DNA from: Bacillus smithii
Lineage (GTDB): Bacteria > Bacillota > Bacilli > Bacillales > DSM-4216
DNA length: 64,000 bases
Direction of reading: 5' to 3'
Assembly: GCF_001050115.1 (NCBI RefSeq)
Contig: NZ_CP012024.1
Coordinates: 1,034,001-1,098,000 of the forward strand
The translations under genes and the position numbers were made by a program. Below are positions 28,224 through 36,764 of the stretch, in pieces (the stretch's first letter is position 1; every line of letters begins with the position of its first letter). The notes below the pieces were generated by a model. It made no database searches and had not been told where the DNA came from. It was given only the letters and a program-made list of their open reading frames with translations.

Positions 28224-28838
28224 ATGAGTTTAACTGTAAATCCTGTCGAACAGCTATACAATGAAGTGAAAGAATTTCGAAAAGCTGCGCATTCCGTTAA
28301 TCCTTTATTTTTAAATCGCTGGTCTCCTCGCGCATTTTCCGATCGAAAAGTTTCTGATGAAGATTTGTATAGTGTACTTGAAGCAGCTCATTGGGCCCCT
28401 TCTTCCTATAATGACCAGCCTTGGCGTTTTATTGTGGCGAAAACATCTGAGCAATTAACAACTTTCCACCAATTTCTTCATCCTTTTAATCGAACTTGGG
28501 CAGAAAAAGCTCCCGTTCTTGTTCTAGTTGCTTCAAACAAACAAAGAGAGAATGGTGATCCTAATGGTGCACATGCGTTCGACACTGGCGCTGCTTGGGG
28601 ATATTTAGCAATTCAGGCCACTTTGCTCGGTCTTGTAACACATGCCATTGGAGGATTTGATCGAGAGGAGGCTCGCAGATTGTTAAATATTCCGCAAAAT
28701 TTTGATCTACATGCCGTGATTGCTATTGGTTATCAAGGCGAAAAAGAAATACTTGATGAAAACTTGCAGAAGCGTGAAAATCCAAATACGAGAAAACCTT
28801 TAAAAGAATTGGTTTTTGAAGGGAAAGTGAGCTCGTAA
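28224..28838 (+). CDS. Nitroreductase family protein
   Basis: The 204-residue flavoprotein carries the FMN-binding signature of nitroreductases: RWSPRAFSDRKVSDEDL at the start, EAAHWAPSSYNDQPWRFIVA next, then GAAWGYLAIQATLLGLVTHA and a final IAIGYQG segment. The family uses NAD(P)H to reduce nitro compounds, quinones or flavins. AAAAGGGG precedes ATG 28224. It stands 135 bases after yezD and about 160 bases before a Zur-like box and the thiamine riboswitch. Its true electron acceptor is unknown. Confidence 0.9.
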   Translation: MSLTVNPVEQLYNEVKEFRKAAHSVNPLFLNRWSPRAFSDRKVSDEDLYSVLEAAHWAPSSYNDQPWRFIVAKTSEQLTTFHQFLHPFNRTWAEKAPVLVLVASNKQRENGDPNGAHAFDTGAAWGYLAIQATLLGLVTHAIGGFDREEARRLLNIPQNFDLHAVIAIGYQGEKEILDENLQKRENPNTRKPLKELVFEGKVSS

Positions 28839-28995
28839 AATTCTTAAGATGAAGGGTTTCTATAATCCATTTCAGTGTGGATTTCATTCTAAATCAGAGT
28901 AGAGTTTGCTTATTGGAAAAATATTGGGGCTGCTAGGTCATACGAATCCTCCTGTGCAATTGAACAAGTAGTCTTGATATGTTAAAATGAACAAA

Positions 28996-29014
28996 AATAG
29001 TCATTATTACGATT
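28996..29014. promoter_or_regulatory. Candidate Zur box upstream of the thiamine salvage operon
   Basis: AATAGTCATTATTACGATT matches 16 of the 18 defined positions of the Zur consensus AATCGTAATNATTACGATT, with the right half perfect. It lies about 35 bases before the TPP riboswitch, where the operon promoter should be. Regulation by zinc is inferred from sequence only. Confidence 0.5.
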
Positions 29015-29049
29015 TTCGGGAAAATTTTTATAAAATCGAATCGTTATAC

Positions 29050-29143
29050 ACCACTAGGGGTGCTTTTGAAAAGCTGAGAGAGGCATAATGGCCTTAACCC
29101 TTATCACCTGAACTAGGTAATACTAGCGTAGGGAAGCGGTGTT
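29050..29143 (+). ncRNA. TPP riboswitch (THI box)
   Basis: The aptamer is complete: ACTAGGGGTGCTTT, the pyrimidine-sensing GCTGAGAGAGGC, ACCCTTATCACCTGA, and the closing CTAGCGTAGGGAAGCGGT. It is followed by a terminator hairpin at 29198, so binding of thiamine pyrophosphate should stop transcription before the downstream ylmB and tenA genes. Confidence 0.96.
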
Positions 29144-29197
29144 GTCGTCATCTTTTTCGAAAGACATGCTTTGTTTTTCGATTGGATGATGCCGTCG

Positions 29198-29227
29198 CCA
29201 CTTCTTTGAACAAGAAGTGGTTTTTTT
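29198..29227 (+). terminator. Riboswitch-controlled terminator
   Basis: CCACTTCTT pairs with AAGAAGTGG and is followed by seven T. It is the expression platform of the upstream TPP aptamer. Confidence 0.92.
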
Positions 29228-29252
29228 ATGCATATAAGGGGGAGAGTATTCG

Positions 29253-30548
29253 GTGAGCCAAAATTTACATCGGATTGTTGAACAAGTCGATCAACGAAAA
29301 CAAGAATTGATTGATCTATTGAAAAAGCTTATTTCTTTTAGAACTCCTGCCCCGCCGGCCAGAAATACAAAAGAAGCGCAATCATTTGTGGCAGAATTCT
29401 TGAAGAACCTAGGTTTTAAGATTGATATGTGGGATGTTTATCCCGGTGATCCTAATGTGGTGGGAGTTTTAAAAGGAAAGAACTCCCAAAATTATAAGAG
29501 TCTGATTGTAAATGGTCATATTGACGTCGCAGAAGTGGATGAAAATGAGGACTGGGAAGTGAATCCTTTTAAACCAGTAGTGAAAGACGGAGTAGTAGTG
29601 GGGCGTGGTGCTGCAGATATGAAGGGCGGGCTAGCCGGAGCACTGTTTGCTATTCAATTGCTTCGTGAAGCAGAGATTGAATTGCCAGGGGATCTCATCT
29701 TTCAATCGGTTATTGGGGAGGAAGTAGGCGAAGCAGGAACGCTGCAATGCTGTAAACGCGGGTACAAGGCTGATTTTGCAGTTGTTGTAGATACAAGCGA
29801 CTTACATATTCAAGGACAAGGCGGTGTTATTACCGGCTGGATCACTGTTAAAAGTAAAGAAACGTTTCACGATGCAATGAGAAGAAACATGATCCATGCC
29901 GGTGGGAGATTGTTTGGCGCAAACGCGATTGAAAAAATGATGAAAGTAATAGAGGGGTTACAGGAGCTGGAACGTCATTGGGCTGTAACGAAAAGTTATC
30001 CGGGATTCCCTCCGGGATCCAATACCATTAACCCGGCAGTGATTGAGGGCGGAAGACATGCCGCTTTTATTGCGGATGAATGCCGATTATGGATCACGGT
30101 CCATTATTATCCGAATGAATCTTATGAAGAGGTTGCAAAAGAAATCGAGGAGCATCTAAAAATGGTAGCTCAAGGAGATGTGTGGTTAAGAGAAAATCCC
30201 CCCACTTTTAAATGGGGGGGCACTTCCATGATTGAAGATCGCGGTGAAATTTTTCCATCGCTGGAAGTGGATCCTACGCATCCCGGAGTACAATTGTTAG
30301 CCCGTTCGCACCGAGACGTTTGTAAAACCGATCCTATCATAGATGTGTCCCAAACAGTCACTGACGGTGGATGGCTAGGTGAAGCCGGTATTTCTACAGC
30401 GATTTATGGACCGGGTGATTTGCACAACGCTCATGCTGTGAATGAACATATATCGATTGATCAATTGGTCGATTATACGAAAGTCATGTTGACCTTTATT
30501 TATCAATGGTGTCATACGAAATCCGATGGAAAAAAGGAGTGGCTATGA
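29253..30548 (+). CDS. ylmB: Formylaminopyrimidine deformylase YlmB (M20 family)
   Basis: In thiamine salvage YlmB removes the formyl group from N-formyl-4-amino-5-aminomethyl-2-methylpyrimidine; TenA then makes hydroxymethylpyrimidine from the product. The 431-residue protein has the M20 metallopeptidase pattern: NGHIDVAEV, GRGAADMKGG with the bridging aspartate, IGEEVGEAGT with the catalytic glutamate pair, and VDTSDLHIQGQGGV. SFRTPAPPARNT and DMWDVYPGDPNVVG are close to B. subtilis YlmB. The GTG at 29253 follows GGGGGAG. The TPP riboswitch upstream and the overlapping tenA confirm the pathway. Two metal ions, usually zinc, are expected at the active site. Confidence 0.95.
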   Translation: MSQNLHRIVEQVDQRKQELIDLLKKLISFRTPAPPARNTKEAQSFVAEFLKNLGFKIDMWDVYPGDPNVVGVLKGKNSQNYKSLIVNGHIDVAEVDENEDWEVNPFKPVVKDGVVVGRGAADMKGGLAGALFAIQLLREAEIELPGDLIFQSVIGEEVGEAGTLQCCKRGYKADFAVVVDTSDLHIQGQGGVITGWITVKSKETFHDAMRRNMIHAGGRLFGANAIEKMMKVIEGLQELERHWAVTKSYPGFPPGSNTINPAVIEGGRHAAFIADECRLWITVHYYPNESYEEVAKEIEEHLKMVAQGDVWLRENPPTFKWGGTSMIEDRGEIFPSLEVDPTHPGVQLLARSHRDVCKTDPIIDVSQTVTDGGWLGEAGISTAIYGPGDLHNAHAVNEHISIDQLVDYTKVMLTFIYQWCHTKSDGKKEWL

Positions 30549-31225
30549 TGAAATTTAGTAAAAGATTATACGAAAAAATACAACCTATTTGGAGAAAGAA
30601 TCATTCTCATCCCTTTGTACAGGAAATGGGAGATGGCTCTCTTGATCCAAGAAAATTTCGATTTTATATGATTCAAGACTACCTATACTTGATTCAATAT
30701 TCCAAATTATTTGCATTGGGTGCCGTTAAGGCTGATGATGTAGAAACAATGGGGAAATTTTCAGCGCTTTTGCATTCCACCATCAATGAGGAGATGTCTC
30801 TTCACCGCCAATATGCGAAACGATTTGACATTTGCGAAGAGGAGCTTGAAAAAGCCAAACCTTCTTCCACTACACTGGCTTATACGCATTATATGCTGCA
30901 TGTCGGCCAAAATGGTACGCTTGCGGAACTTGTATCCGCTATACTTCCTTGTATGTGGAGCTATTGGGAGATTGGTAAAGAATTAAGCCGTTTGCCGGGG
31001 GCTAGTGATCATGAACTTTATGGAGAATGGATTCAAATGTACAGCTCGGAGGAATTTGGAGAACTCGCTCAATGGTGTATCCATCTTCTCGATGATCTTG
31101 CAGCAGGAAAACAAGAATCAGAACTTGCGAGACTGGAAGAAATTTTCTTGAACACGACTCGATTTGAATACATGTTTTGGGAGATGGCTTACAACGAGGA
31201 AATGTGGCCAACTGAACGGGAATGA
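30545..31225 (+). CDS. tenA: Aminopyrimidine aminohydrolase / thiaminase II TenA
   Basis: TenA hydrolyses 4-amino-5-aminomethyl-2-methylpyrimidine to the hydroxymethyl form for thiamine resynthesis. The 226-residue all-helical protein shows family landmarks: MIQDYLYLIQYSKLFALGAV with the aspartate that holds the pyrimidine, YTHYMLHVG, LPCMWSYWEIGKEL with the nucleophilic cysteine, YSSEEFG, and FEYMFWEMAY at the end. The start ATG 30545 overlaps the ylmB stop in an ATGA arrangement and has an AAAAGGAG site. The two-gene order ylmB-tenA behind one riboswitch makes a salvage operon without its own pyrimidine transporter. Confidence 0.95.
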   Translation: MMKFSKRLYEKIQPIWRKNHSHPFVQEMGDGSLDPRKFRFYMIQDYLYLIQYSKLFALGAVKADDVETMGKFSALLHSTINEEMSLHRQYAKRFDICEEELEKAKPSSTTLAYTHYMLHVGQNGTLAELVSAILPCMWSYWEIGKELSRLPGASDHELYGEWIQMYSSEEFGELAQWCIHLLDDLAAGKQESELARLEEIFLNTTRFEYMFWEMAYNEEMWPTERE

Positions 31226-31844
31226 TAAAGTACTGACGACTTGCCGGAATATCATAAAACCCTCACGCTGTGCGATGAGTACTATTTTATATATGAAATA
31301 GATGGTGTAAAAAATTTTATGGATTATGCCGAAAATGATAGCTGAAATGACAGCTATAGATATCCCGAACGATGATTGGTGTTGATGAAAGTTGACGTTT
31401 CAAAGGATTTTTTCGTTTTAGAACGCATTCAGCAAACCATTTCCAGCCTCCCGGGAAAAGCGGGAGGTTTATAGATAAAGAAAAGTTTTAAATATGAAGG
31501 AGATCTTCAATACAGTGGCGAATATGTTGGATAGGCTTAGAGGAACCTTACCCAAGTCATTTTTCATGCGTATAATGACATTGAATCCTCCTCATCATCA
31601 AAATGACAAAGCATTAATTAAACTCTTTTTATAGGCACCTGCTTAAAATGGAAGGTTACATACATACAAGTCCTATACGGGCAATTTTGTGTCGTGTTTG
31701 GACATTCTTGCTGCGTTCTTGTTATAAAATGAATGGAAGGAGCTTCTGTTCGCGGGATGATTGAATTAAGCCATGAAAATGGTCGGATAAATCGTGATTG
31801 GGTGAAAAAATGCCATTTTCAAAAAATATGTAGGGAGAGAGACT
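31226..31844. other. Intergenic region with a weak terminator
   Basis: CCTCCCG at 31447-31453 pairs with CGGGAGG at 31461-31467 and is followed by TTTAT, a modest terminator about 220 bases after tenA. No gene is supported in the rest of this ~620-base gap. Confidence 0.45.
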
Positions 31845-32618
31845 ATGTCTTATAAAATCGTCTTTTTCGACATTGACGGCACATTAGTCAATAAAGATTC
31901 GACCATACCTCTTGACACAAAAGAGGCCATTCGAAAGCTGAAAGAGCGAAACATTGAAGTGTCTTTTGCGACTGGTAGAGCCCCATTTCATTTTCGTCAT
32001 ATTGCTGAAGAATTAGGAATTGATTCTTTTGTAAGCTTTAACGGTTCGTACGTTGTATATAAAGGGAAAGTCATCTTTGAAAAACCGATTCATCCCGCCA
32101 GTTTGGAACAATTGGAGCAATATTCCCATCGATTCAACCATCCCATCGTTTATTTGAGCCATAAAGAATGCTATGCGAACAAAAAACAGCATCCCCATGT
32201 AGTCGAAAGTTTTCAATTTCTCAAGCTGGAGTCGCCTGGTTTCCAACCGTATTATTGGAAGGATACTAGTATCTATCAAGCATTGCTCTATTGCCAAGAA
32301 CATGAAGAGACTCATTACCTTGAGAAATTTAACGATCTTTCTTTTATTCGTTGGCATCCGTTGTCGATGGATGTGCTTCCTTCCGATTTATCGAAGGCAA
32401 AAGGGATTGCAGCTATGCTGCAGCACTTGAAACTATCCCCTGATGACGCGGTAGCATTCGGAGACGGTTTAAACGATAAAGAAATGCTTTCTTATGTTGG
32501 AATGGGCATTGCGATGGGAAACGCCCATGAAGAGGTAAAGCCTTTTGCTGATTTCATGACCAAGCACGTGAATGATGGGGGTATTCGATACGGGCTGGAG
32601 TATTTAGAGCTGATTTAA
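31845..32618 (+). CDS. HAD superfamily phosphatase, Cof type (YkrA-like)
   Basis: The 257-residue protein has all HAD motifs: FFDIDGTLV with the nucleophile and acid aspartates (motif I), SFATGRAP (motif II), the lysine in SKAKGIA (motif III) and AFGDGLNDKEML (motif IV). The cap domain inserted between motifs II and III is of the Cof type. B. subtilis YkrA is the nearest relative I recognise. These enzymes dephosphorylate sugar phosphates, nucleotides or flavin precursors, and the substrate here is open. AGGGAGAGAG precedes ATG 31845. It is monocistronic. Confidence 0.92.
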   Translation: MSYKIVFFDIDGTLVNKDSTIPLDTKEAIRKLKERNIEVSFATGRAPFHFRHIAEELGIDSFVSFNGSYVVYKGKVIFEKPIHPASLEQLEQYSHRFNHPIVYLSHKECYANKKQHPHVVESFQFLKLESPGFQPYYWKDTSIYQALLYCQEHEETHYLEKFNDLSFIRWHPLSMDVLPSDLSKAKGIAAMLQHLKLSPDDAVAFGDGLNDKEMLSYVGMGIAMGNAHEEVKPFADFMTKHVNDGGIRYGLEYLELI

Positions 32619-32798
32619 CGGTACGATGAGTTCAATCGGTGTGTATTTCTTACCATTTTATAGGGGAATATTGAACGGCTTTTTTGTCAGACGCTATACA
32701 TTGCCCTCTAAAGAAGCAATTTTTTTCAGAAGAAAAGGGTTCAAACTAAAAAAATACTTACAGTTTAAAGCAGAATTCGATCTGGTTTTTAAAATGAC

Positions 32799-32844
32799 GG
32801 CTTGTCGACAAAGTCAAAATTGCTTGACAGTCTGCAAGCCTTTT
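32799..32844 (+). terminator. Terminator after the HAD gene
   Basis: GGCTTG pairs with CAAGCC, with GACA/TGTC-like internal pairing, followed by TTTTATT. It lies 180 bases beyond the HAD stop codon. Confidence 0.6.
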
Positions 32845-33063
32845 ATTATTGGTTAATTCACAATGAATAAAAGTTTTATCTTAAACGTGTCATTGTTTCC
32901 TTGTAAGAATCATGATGTTGTTTTCCATTAGGCTATTCAATAGCCAAGACGTTTCAATAATAAGAGGGAAGACATTTTCTCTATTGTCTTTACGTTTGTA
33001 TGCGTAAAAATCTTTCTTGAGAATATATTGTAATGGCAGCAAAGTTCGTTTATAATACGTTAT

Positions 33064-33087
33064 AAATCGTAATCATTACGATTTATA
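33064..33087. promoter_or_regulatory. Perfect Zur box without a clear target gene
   Basis: AAATCGTAATCATTACGATT is a perfect match to the Zur consensus and extends to a 23-bp palindrome. It is followed by a strong AAAAGGAGGG site and an ATG at 33106 that reads only four codons (M-H-W-F-stop). The target may be a lost gene, a leader peptide or rpsN downstream. Confidence 0.85.
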
Positions 33088-33174
33088 ACAAAAAGGAGGG
33101 ATTCAATGCACTGGTTCTGAAACGATCATTATGTATGTATACTTTCATAATAAGCAAATAAGCAGCTTATCTAG

Positions 33175-33197
33175 TAAATCGTAATGATTATAATTAT
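33175..33197. promoter_or_regulatory. Second Zur box, directly upstream of rpsN
   Basis: AAATCGTAATGATTATAATTA keeps the left half of the Zur consensus intact and loses two positions on the right. It lies about 55 bases before the rpsN start and 110 bases after the perfect box, so two Zur sites bracket the promoter region. Confidence 0.7.
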
Positions 33198-33252
33198 CAA
33201 TTGATGAATGTTGGATGATGAAAAGGCTTATTTTTTTAAAAGGATGAAAAAA

Positions 33253-33522
33253 ATGGCTAAAAAATCAAAGATCGTAAAAGAAAAAAAACGTCAAGAAATG
33301 GTTGAGAAATATGCCGCCCTGCGCAAGGAATTAAAGGAAAAAGGAGATTATGAGGCATTGCGAAAGTTACCGCGTGATTCATCTCCAACGCGATTGAGAA
33401 ATCGATGCGAAATAACTGGGCGGCCACGTGGATACTTAAGAAAATTTAAAATGTCCCGCATTGCTTTTCGTGAGTATGCTCATAAAGGTCAGATTCCGGG
33501 CGTGAAAAAATCAAGCTGGTAA
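33253..33522 (+). CDS. rpsN: Ribosomal protein S14, zinc-free paralogue
   Basis: The 89-residue protein is S14 of the longer, zinc-independent type: [40 protein letters not shown] and [20 protein letters not shown]. The short zinc form of S14 (61 residues, two CxxC) keeps four cysteines; here only one cysteine is present. In B. subtilis this copy (YhzA) is induced by Zur release so that new ribosomes can form without zinc. The family start MAKKSK is at ATG 33253, three codons after another in-frame ATG. Two Zur boxes precede it. Confidence 0.94.
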   Translation: MAKKSKIVKEKKRQEMVEKYAALRKELKEKGDYEALRKLPRDSSPTRLRNRCEITGRPRGYLRKFKMSRIAFREYAHKGQIPGVKKSSW

Positions 33523-33632
33523 TTTTCTTTGATTCAATGGACTAAGATTTAGAAGTGAAATCATTTTTGCAATGAATAATCGTGTTCTTTTCTTTTTCAA
33601 GAAAGTAAAAGAATAAAGAATAGAACTTTTAC

Positions 33633-33695
33633 TTGACTACACTGTAGTTCTAATAGTATTATTCTAACACGACAAAATCGTAATCATTTTGATTT
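33633..33695 (+). promoter_or_regulatory. znuACB promoter with a Zur box and an extra palindrome
   Basis: A -35 TTGACT (33633-33638) and a -10 TATTAT (33657-33662) are 18 bases apart. AAATCGTAATCATTTTGATTT at 33675-33695 is a Zur box just downstream of the -10. A 13-bp perfect palindrome ACTACA-C-TGTAGT (33636-33648) overlaps the -35 and does not look like Zur; it resembles operators of the BlaI/CopY type. Confidence 0.7.
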
Positions 33696-33745
33696 GCGAA
33701 TATCCATTCCATTTAAGATAAATCGATAAAAAAGGAGAAAAGAGG

Positions 33746-34675
33746 ATGAAACGCTTCCGATTCAAGGTTTTCTTGGCATTGCTGATGTGTTCATTAGCGA
33801 TTGCAGGATGTAGCAACAATGAAAGCCGAACTAATTCGAAAGATTCTAAGCTACATATTGCGACTACATTCTACCCTATGTATGAATTTACGAAAAACAT
33901 TACAAAAGACAAAGCGCAAGTAGATCTTTTAATTCCTGCCAATGTAGAGCCGCATGATTGGGACCCATCTCCTAAAGATATCGAAAAAATTCAAAAATCA
34001 GACCTGCTGATTTATAACAGCCCTGAGCTGGAAACATGGGCTCCTGATCTCCAAAAAAGTATAAATAATGTAAAATTTGTGAATGCTAGTAAAGGGATTT
34101 CTTTGATAAAAGGGGCTAAAGAGGAAGAAGAAGGAGATAAAGGATCTCATTTAGATCCTCACGTATGGCTGGATCCGGTATTAGCTCAAAAAGAAGTGGA
34201 AAACATTACGAAAGCCATTGTGGCAAAAGATCCTGAACATAAAGCCTATTACGAAAAAAACAGTCAAGAATACATTCAGCAACTGAAACAACTTGATCAT
34301 TTATACCGCACGACACTTGAAAAAGCACCAAAAAAGGAATTTATTACACAACATACTGCTTTTAGTTATTTAGCTAAAGAGTATGGGCTGAAACAAGTTC
34401 CCATTTCGGGACTTACTCCTGAACAAGAGCCTAGTCCGGCACGATTAGCGGAACTCAAAAAATTTGCCCAGAAGCATCAGGTGAAAATCATTTATTTTGA
34501 AGAGATTGCTTCACCTAAAGTAGCTCAGACTTTGGCGAATGAGGTAGGTGCGAAAACGGAGGTATTAAGTCCTTTAGAAGGTTTAACCAAAGAAGAGCAA
34601 GATAAAGGTCTTAATTATGTGAAAATCATGAAAAGAAATCTAGACTCTTTGAAAAAATCATTAATGAATCCATAA
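33746..34675 (+). CDS. znuA: Zinc ABC transporter substrate-binding lipoprotein ZnuA
   Basis: ZnuA captures zinc outside the membrane for import. The 309-residue precursor has a lipoprotein signal peptide with the lipobox LAIAGC (cysteine ~22). The cluster A-I metal-binding fold is visible: ATTFYPMYEFTKNI, VEPHDWDPSP with the first histidine ligand, HLDPHVWLDP with the second, FITQHTAFSYLAKEYG with the third and an aspartate/glutamate region near YFEEIASPK. The acidic-histidine loop before HLDPHVW is short (EEEEGDKGSH). It heads the znuACB operon behind a Zur box. An AAAGGAG site precedes ATG 33746. Confidence 0.95.
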   Translation: MKRFRFKVFLALLMCSLAIAGCSNNESRTNSKDSKLHIATTFYPMYEFTKNITKDKAQVDLLIPANVEPHDWDPSPKDIEKIQKSDLLIYNSPELETWAPDLQKSINNVKFVNASKGISLIKGAKEEEEGDKGSHLDPHVWLDPVLAQKEVENITKAIVAKDPEHKAYYEKNSQEYIQQLKQLDHLYRTTLEKAPKKEFITQHTAFSYLAKEYGLKQVPISGLTPEQEPSPARLAELKKFAQKHQVKIIYFEEIASPKVAQTLANEVGAKTEVLSPLEGLTKEEQDKGLNYVKIMKRNLDSLKKSLMNP

Positions 34676-34767
34676 TTTTGTGCAGAAGTCATTAATTTTA
34701 TAAGTGTGCGTCTTTGAAAAATAGGCGCCCACTTTTTATTTGTTCTATAGGAAAGGGGGAGAAGCTG

Positions 34768-35475
34768 TTGAAATTAGTATCTTTAGATCATGTTGTATTT
34801 GGATATTCGCATACTCCCGTTTTAAATGGAGTGTCCTTTGAGATTCATAGCGGGGAATTTGTAGGAATTACAGGACCAAATGGAGCTTCTAAATCAACGA
34901 TGCTGCGTGTGATGCTAGGTTTGCTAAAGCCTTGGGAAGGAACGGTTACCATCAGCAAACAAAATATTCAAGGAAAACGATTAACCATCGGATATGTGCC
35001 TCAACAAATCGCCTCTTTTAATGTTGGTTTTCCAAGCACCGTATTAGAGTTAGTTCAATCGGGAAGGTTTCGACGCGGGAAGTGGTTAAAGAGATTGAGT
35101 CAAACCGATCATAAAAAAGTAGAAAATGCGTTAAAAATGGTGGGAATGTGGGAATTTCGCCATCATAAAATCGGGGATTTATCAGGTGGTCAAAAACAAA
35201 AAATTTGTATTGCACGAGTATTGGCATCTGATCCGGATTTACTCGTATTGGATGAACCTACAACAGGAATGGACTATGAAAGCCGGCAAGGTTTTTATAA
35301 ATTTATGCATCACCAAGTCAAACAACATCATCGCACGGTCATTATGGTGACTCATGAGCAGAATGAAGTAGAACCGTATTTAGATAAAATCATCCATTTA
35401 GAAAGGGGAGAGCAAGGCGGATGGAAATGTTTAACCTGGAATTCATGCAACGGGCGTTTTGGGCTGGCGGATTAA
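34768..35475 (+). CDS. znuC: Zinc ABC transporter ATPase ZnuC
   Basis: This ATPase drives ZnuB. The start is set at TTG 34768, which has GAAAGGGGGAG upstream and gives a family-like start [13 protein letters not shown]; the frame extends further but that part is not conserved. Motifs: Walker [10 protein letters not shown], where the usual glycine before lysine is serine, signature LSGGQKQK, Walker [13 protein letters not shown] and switch VTHEQNE. Substitution at that Walker A position is seen in other zinc and manganese transporters of this group, so it is likely tolerated. Its 3' end overlaps znuB by 55 bases. Confidence 0.93.
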   Translation: MKLVSLDHVVFGYSHTPVLNGVSFEIHSGEFVGITGPNGASKSTMLRVMLGLLKPWEGTVTISKQNIQGKRLTIGYVPQQIASFNVGFPSTVLELVQSGRFRRGKWLKRLSQTDHKKVENALKMVGMWEFRHHKIGDLSGGQKQKICIARVLASDPDLLVLDEPTTGMDYESRQGFYKFMHHQVKQHHRTVIMVTHEQNEVEPYLDKIIHLERGEQGGWKCLTWNSCNGRFGLAD

Positions 35476-36269
35476 TTGCCATTATCGCTCCAATGCTCGG
35501 AGTTTTCCTTGTTTTAAGGAGACAAGCTTTAATGGCTGATACATTATCTCATATTTCTCTAGCCGGGGTAGCCATTGGATATTTCATCCATTCGCCTATT
35601 ATACTGTCCAGTATTTTAGTCGTTATCGCAGGAGCCATTGGAATTGAATATATGAGGAGGGCGTATCGAACCTACTCAGAAGTATCCATCGCTATTTTAA
35701 TGGCAGCAGGTTTGTCATTCGCTTTGTTCCTGTTAAGCTTGACAGAAGGCGGAATGACCACAAATATTGAACAATATTTGTTTGGCTCGATTGTGACCAT
35801 TACGGATCGGCAGTTATATGAAATGATAGGAGTCACAATACTCTTGTTGCTTTATTTTCTTTTTTTAAGAAGGCCTTTATATTTGCTTACATTCGATGAA
35901 GATACTGCTTTCACCAGTGGGGTGAATACGAACCTTTTATCGCTGTCTTTTAGCGTTATGACAGGATTGTGCATTTCAATTATTATCCCCATGGTTGGAG
36001 TGCTTCTAGTCTCAGCACTATTGGTTCTGCCCGCTGCTTTTGCTATCAGAATGGCAAAGGGATTTAAAATGGTGTTCATCACAGCGATTGCAGTAGCAGG
36101 AATCAGCATCTTTTCCGGACTTATTTCATCCTATAAGCTGGGGACTCCACCCGGGGCGACGATTACATTATTGCTTGTTGTCATTTTATTGGTTGGATTT
36201 GTGATTCAAAAATTATTATTACAAATAAAGAGATTCATAACACATCAACCTAAAAATATGGATTCCTGA
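35421..36269 (+). CDS. znuB: Zinc ABC transporter permease ZnuB
   Basis: The 282-residue membrane protein belongs to the ABC-3 family, with about eight hydrophobic helices. [20 protein letters not shown] is the conserved cytoplasmic motif that contacts the ATPase, and [20 protein letters not shown] is a second conserved helix of zinc and manganese permeases. ATG 35421 has an AGGGGAGAG site inside the end of znuC, so the two proteins are probably translationally coupled. A strong hairpin terminator follows at 36357, closing the znuACB operon. Confidence 0.95.
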   Translation: MEMFNLEFMQRAFWAGGLIAIIAPMLGVFLVLRRQALMADTLSHISLAGVAIGYFIHSPIILSSILVVIAGAIGIEYMRRAYRTYSEVSIAILMAAGLSFALFLLSLTEGGMTTNIEQYLFGSIVTITDRQLYEMIGVTILLLLYFLFLRRPLYLLTFDEDTAFTSGVNTNLLSLSFSVMTGLCISIIIPMVGVLLVSALLVLPAAFAIRMAKGFKMVFITAIAVAGISIFSGLISSYKLGTPPGATITLLLVVILLVGFVIQKLLLQIKRFITHQPKNMDS

Positions 36270-36356
36270 TATTCCTAGAACAAAATGAATTCATTACGTT
36301 CTTTCCAACTTTTTCTGTTCAAATATTTGAAAGATCAAGTATGGTATGTGTCAAGG

Positions 36357-36388
36357 AGCTTAAGCAAGGACTCTTGCTTAAGCTTTTA
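36357..36388 (+). terminator. Terminator of the znuACB operon
   Basis: AGCTTAAGCAA pairs perfectly with TTGCTTAAGCT around a six-base loop, followed by TTTATA. Confidence 0.88.
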
Positions 36389-36644
36389 TACTTTATGCTC
36401 GCATTCTGCCTGGCTATCTCTTTTGAGAGATATTAGTTATAAAGATGTAGATGACAAGACCTCCGTTTGATTAGAAGGATGGAAGAAGCCCGATAGGTTT
36501 AACTTAATCTTGTTTAATATTTTCTGAAAAAACAAAATGTTTTATATAGAAATGGCTTTCTTCATTCAATCTTTACATTGTTTTTCATTGATTATTTTCG
36601 TTCTGTCAGCCGCAAAAAAGAATATATATAGTAATAGGTTCGGT

Positions 36645-36666
36645 AAATAGTAATCATTCCGATTTA
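36645..36666. promoter_or_regulatory. Zur box upstream of the second COG0523 GTPase
   Basis: AAATAGTAATCATTCCGATTT differs from the Zur consensus at two positions. It is 100 bases before the GTPase start codon, which suits a promoter-region operator. Confidence 0.75.
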
Positions 36667-36764
36667 AAACTGCTTTGTTGAAGACTTTTTCAGTTTAAGA
36701 AAGTATTGCGATCAACATCTAATCTCAATGCGATTTAAATCTTTATTGGAAAAGGAGCAGCAAA

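Noticed and set aside
32626-32856. Frame of 76 residues after the HAD gene
   Set aside because: It runs through the terminator hairpin and has no family features.
36285-36470. Frame of 61 residues after znuB
   Set aside because: It crosses the perfect znuACB terminator stem, so it is not a gene.
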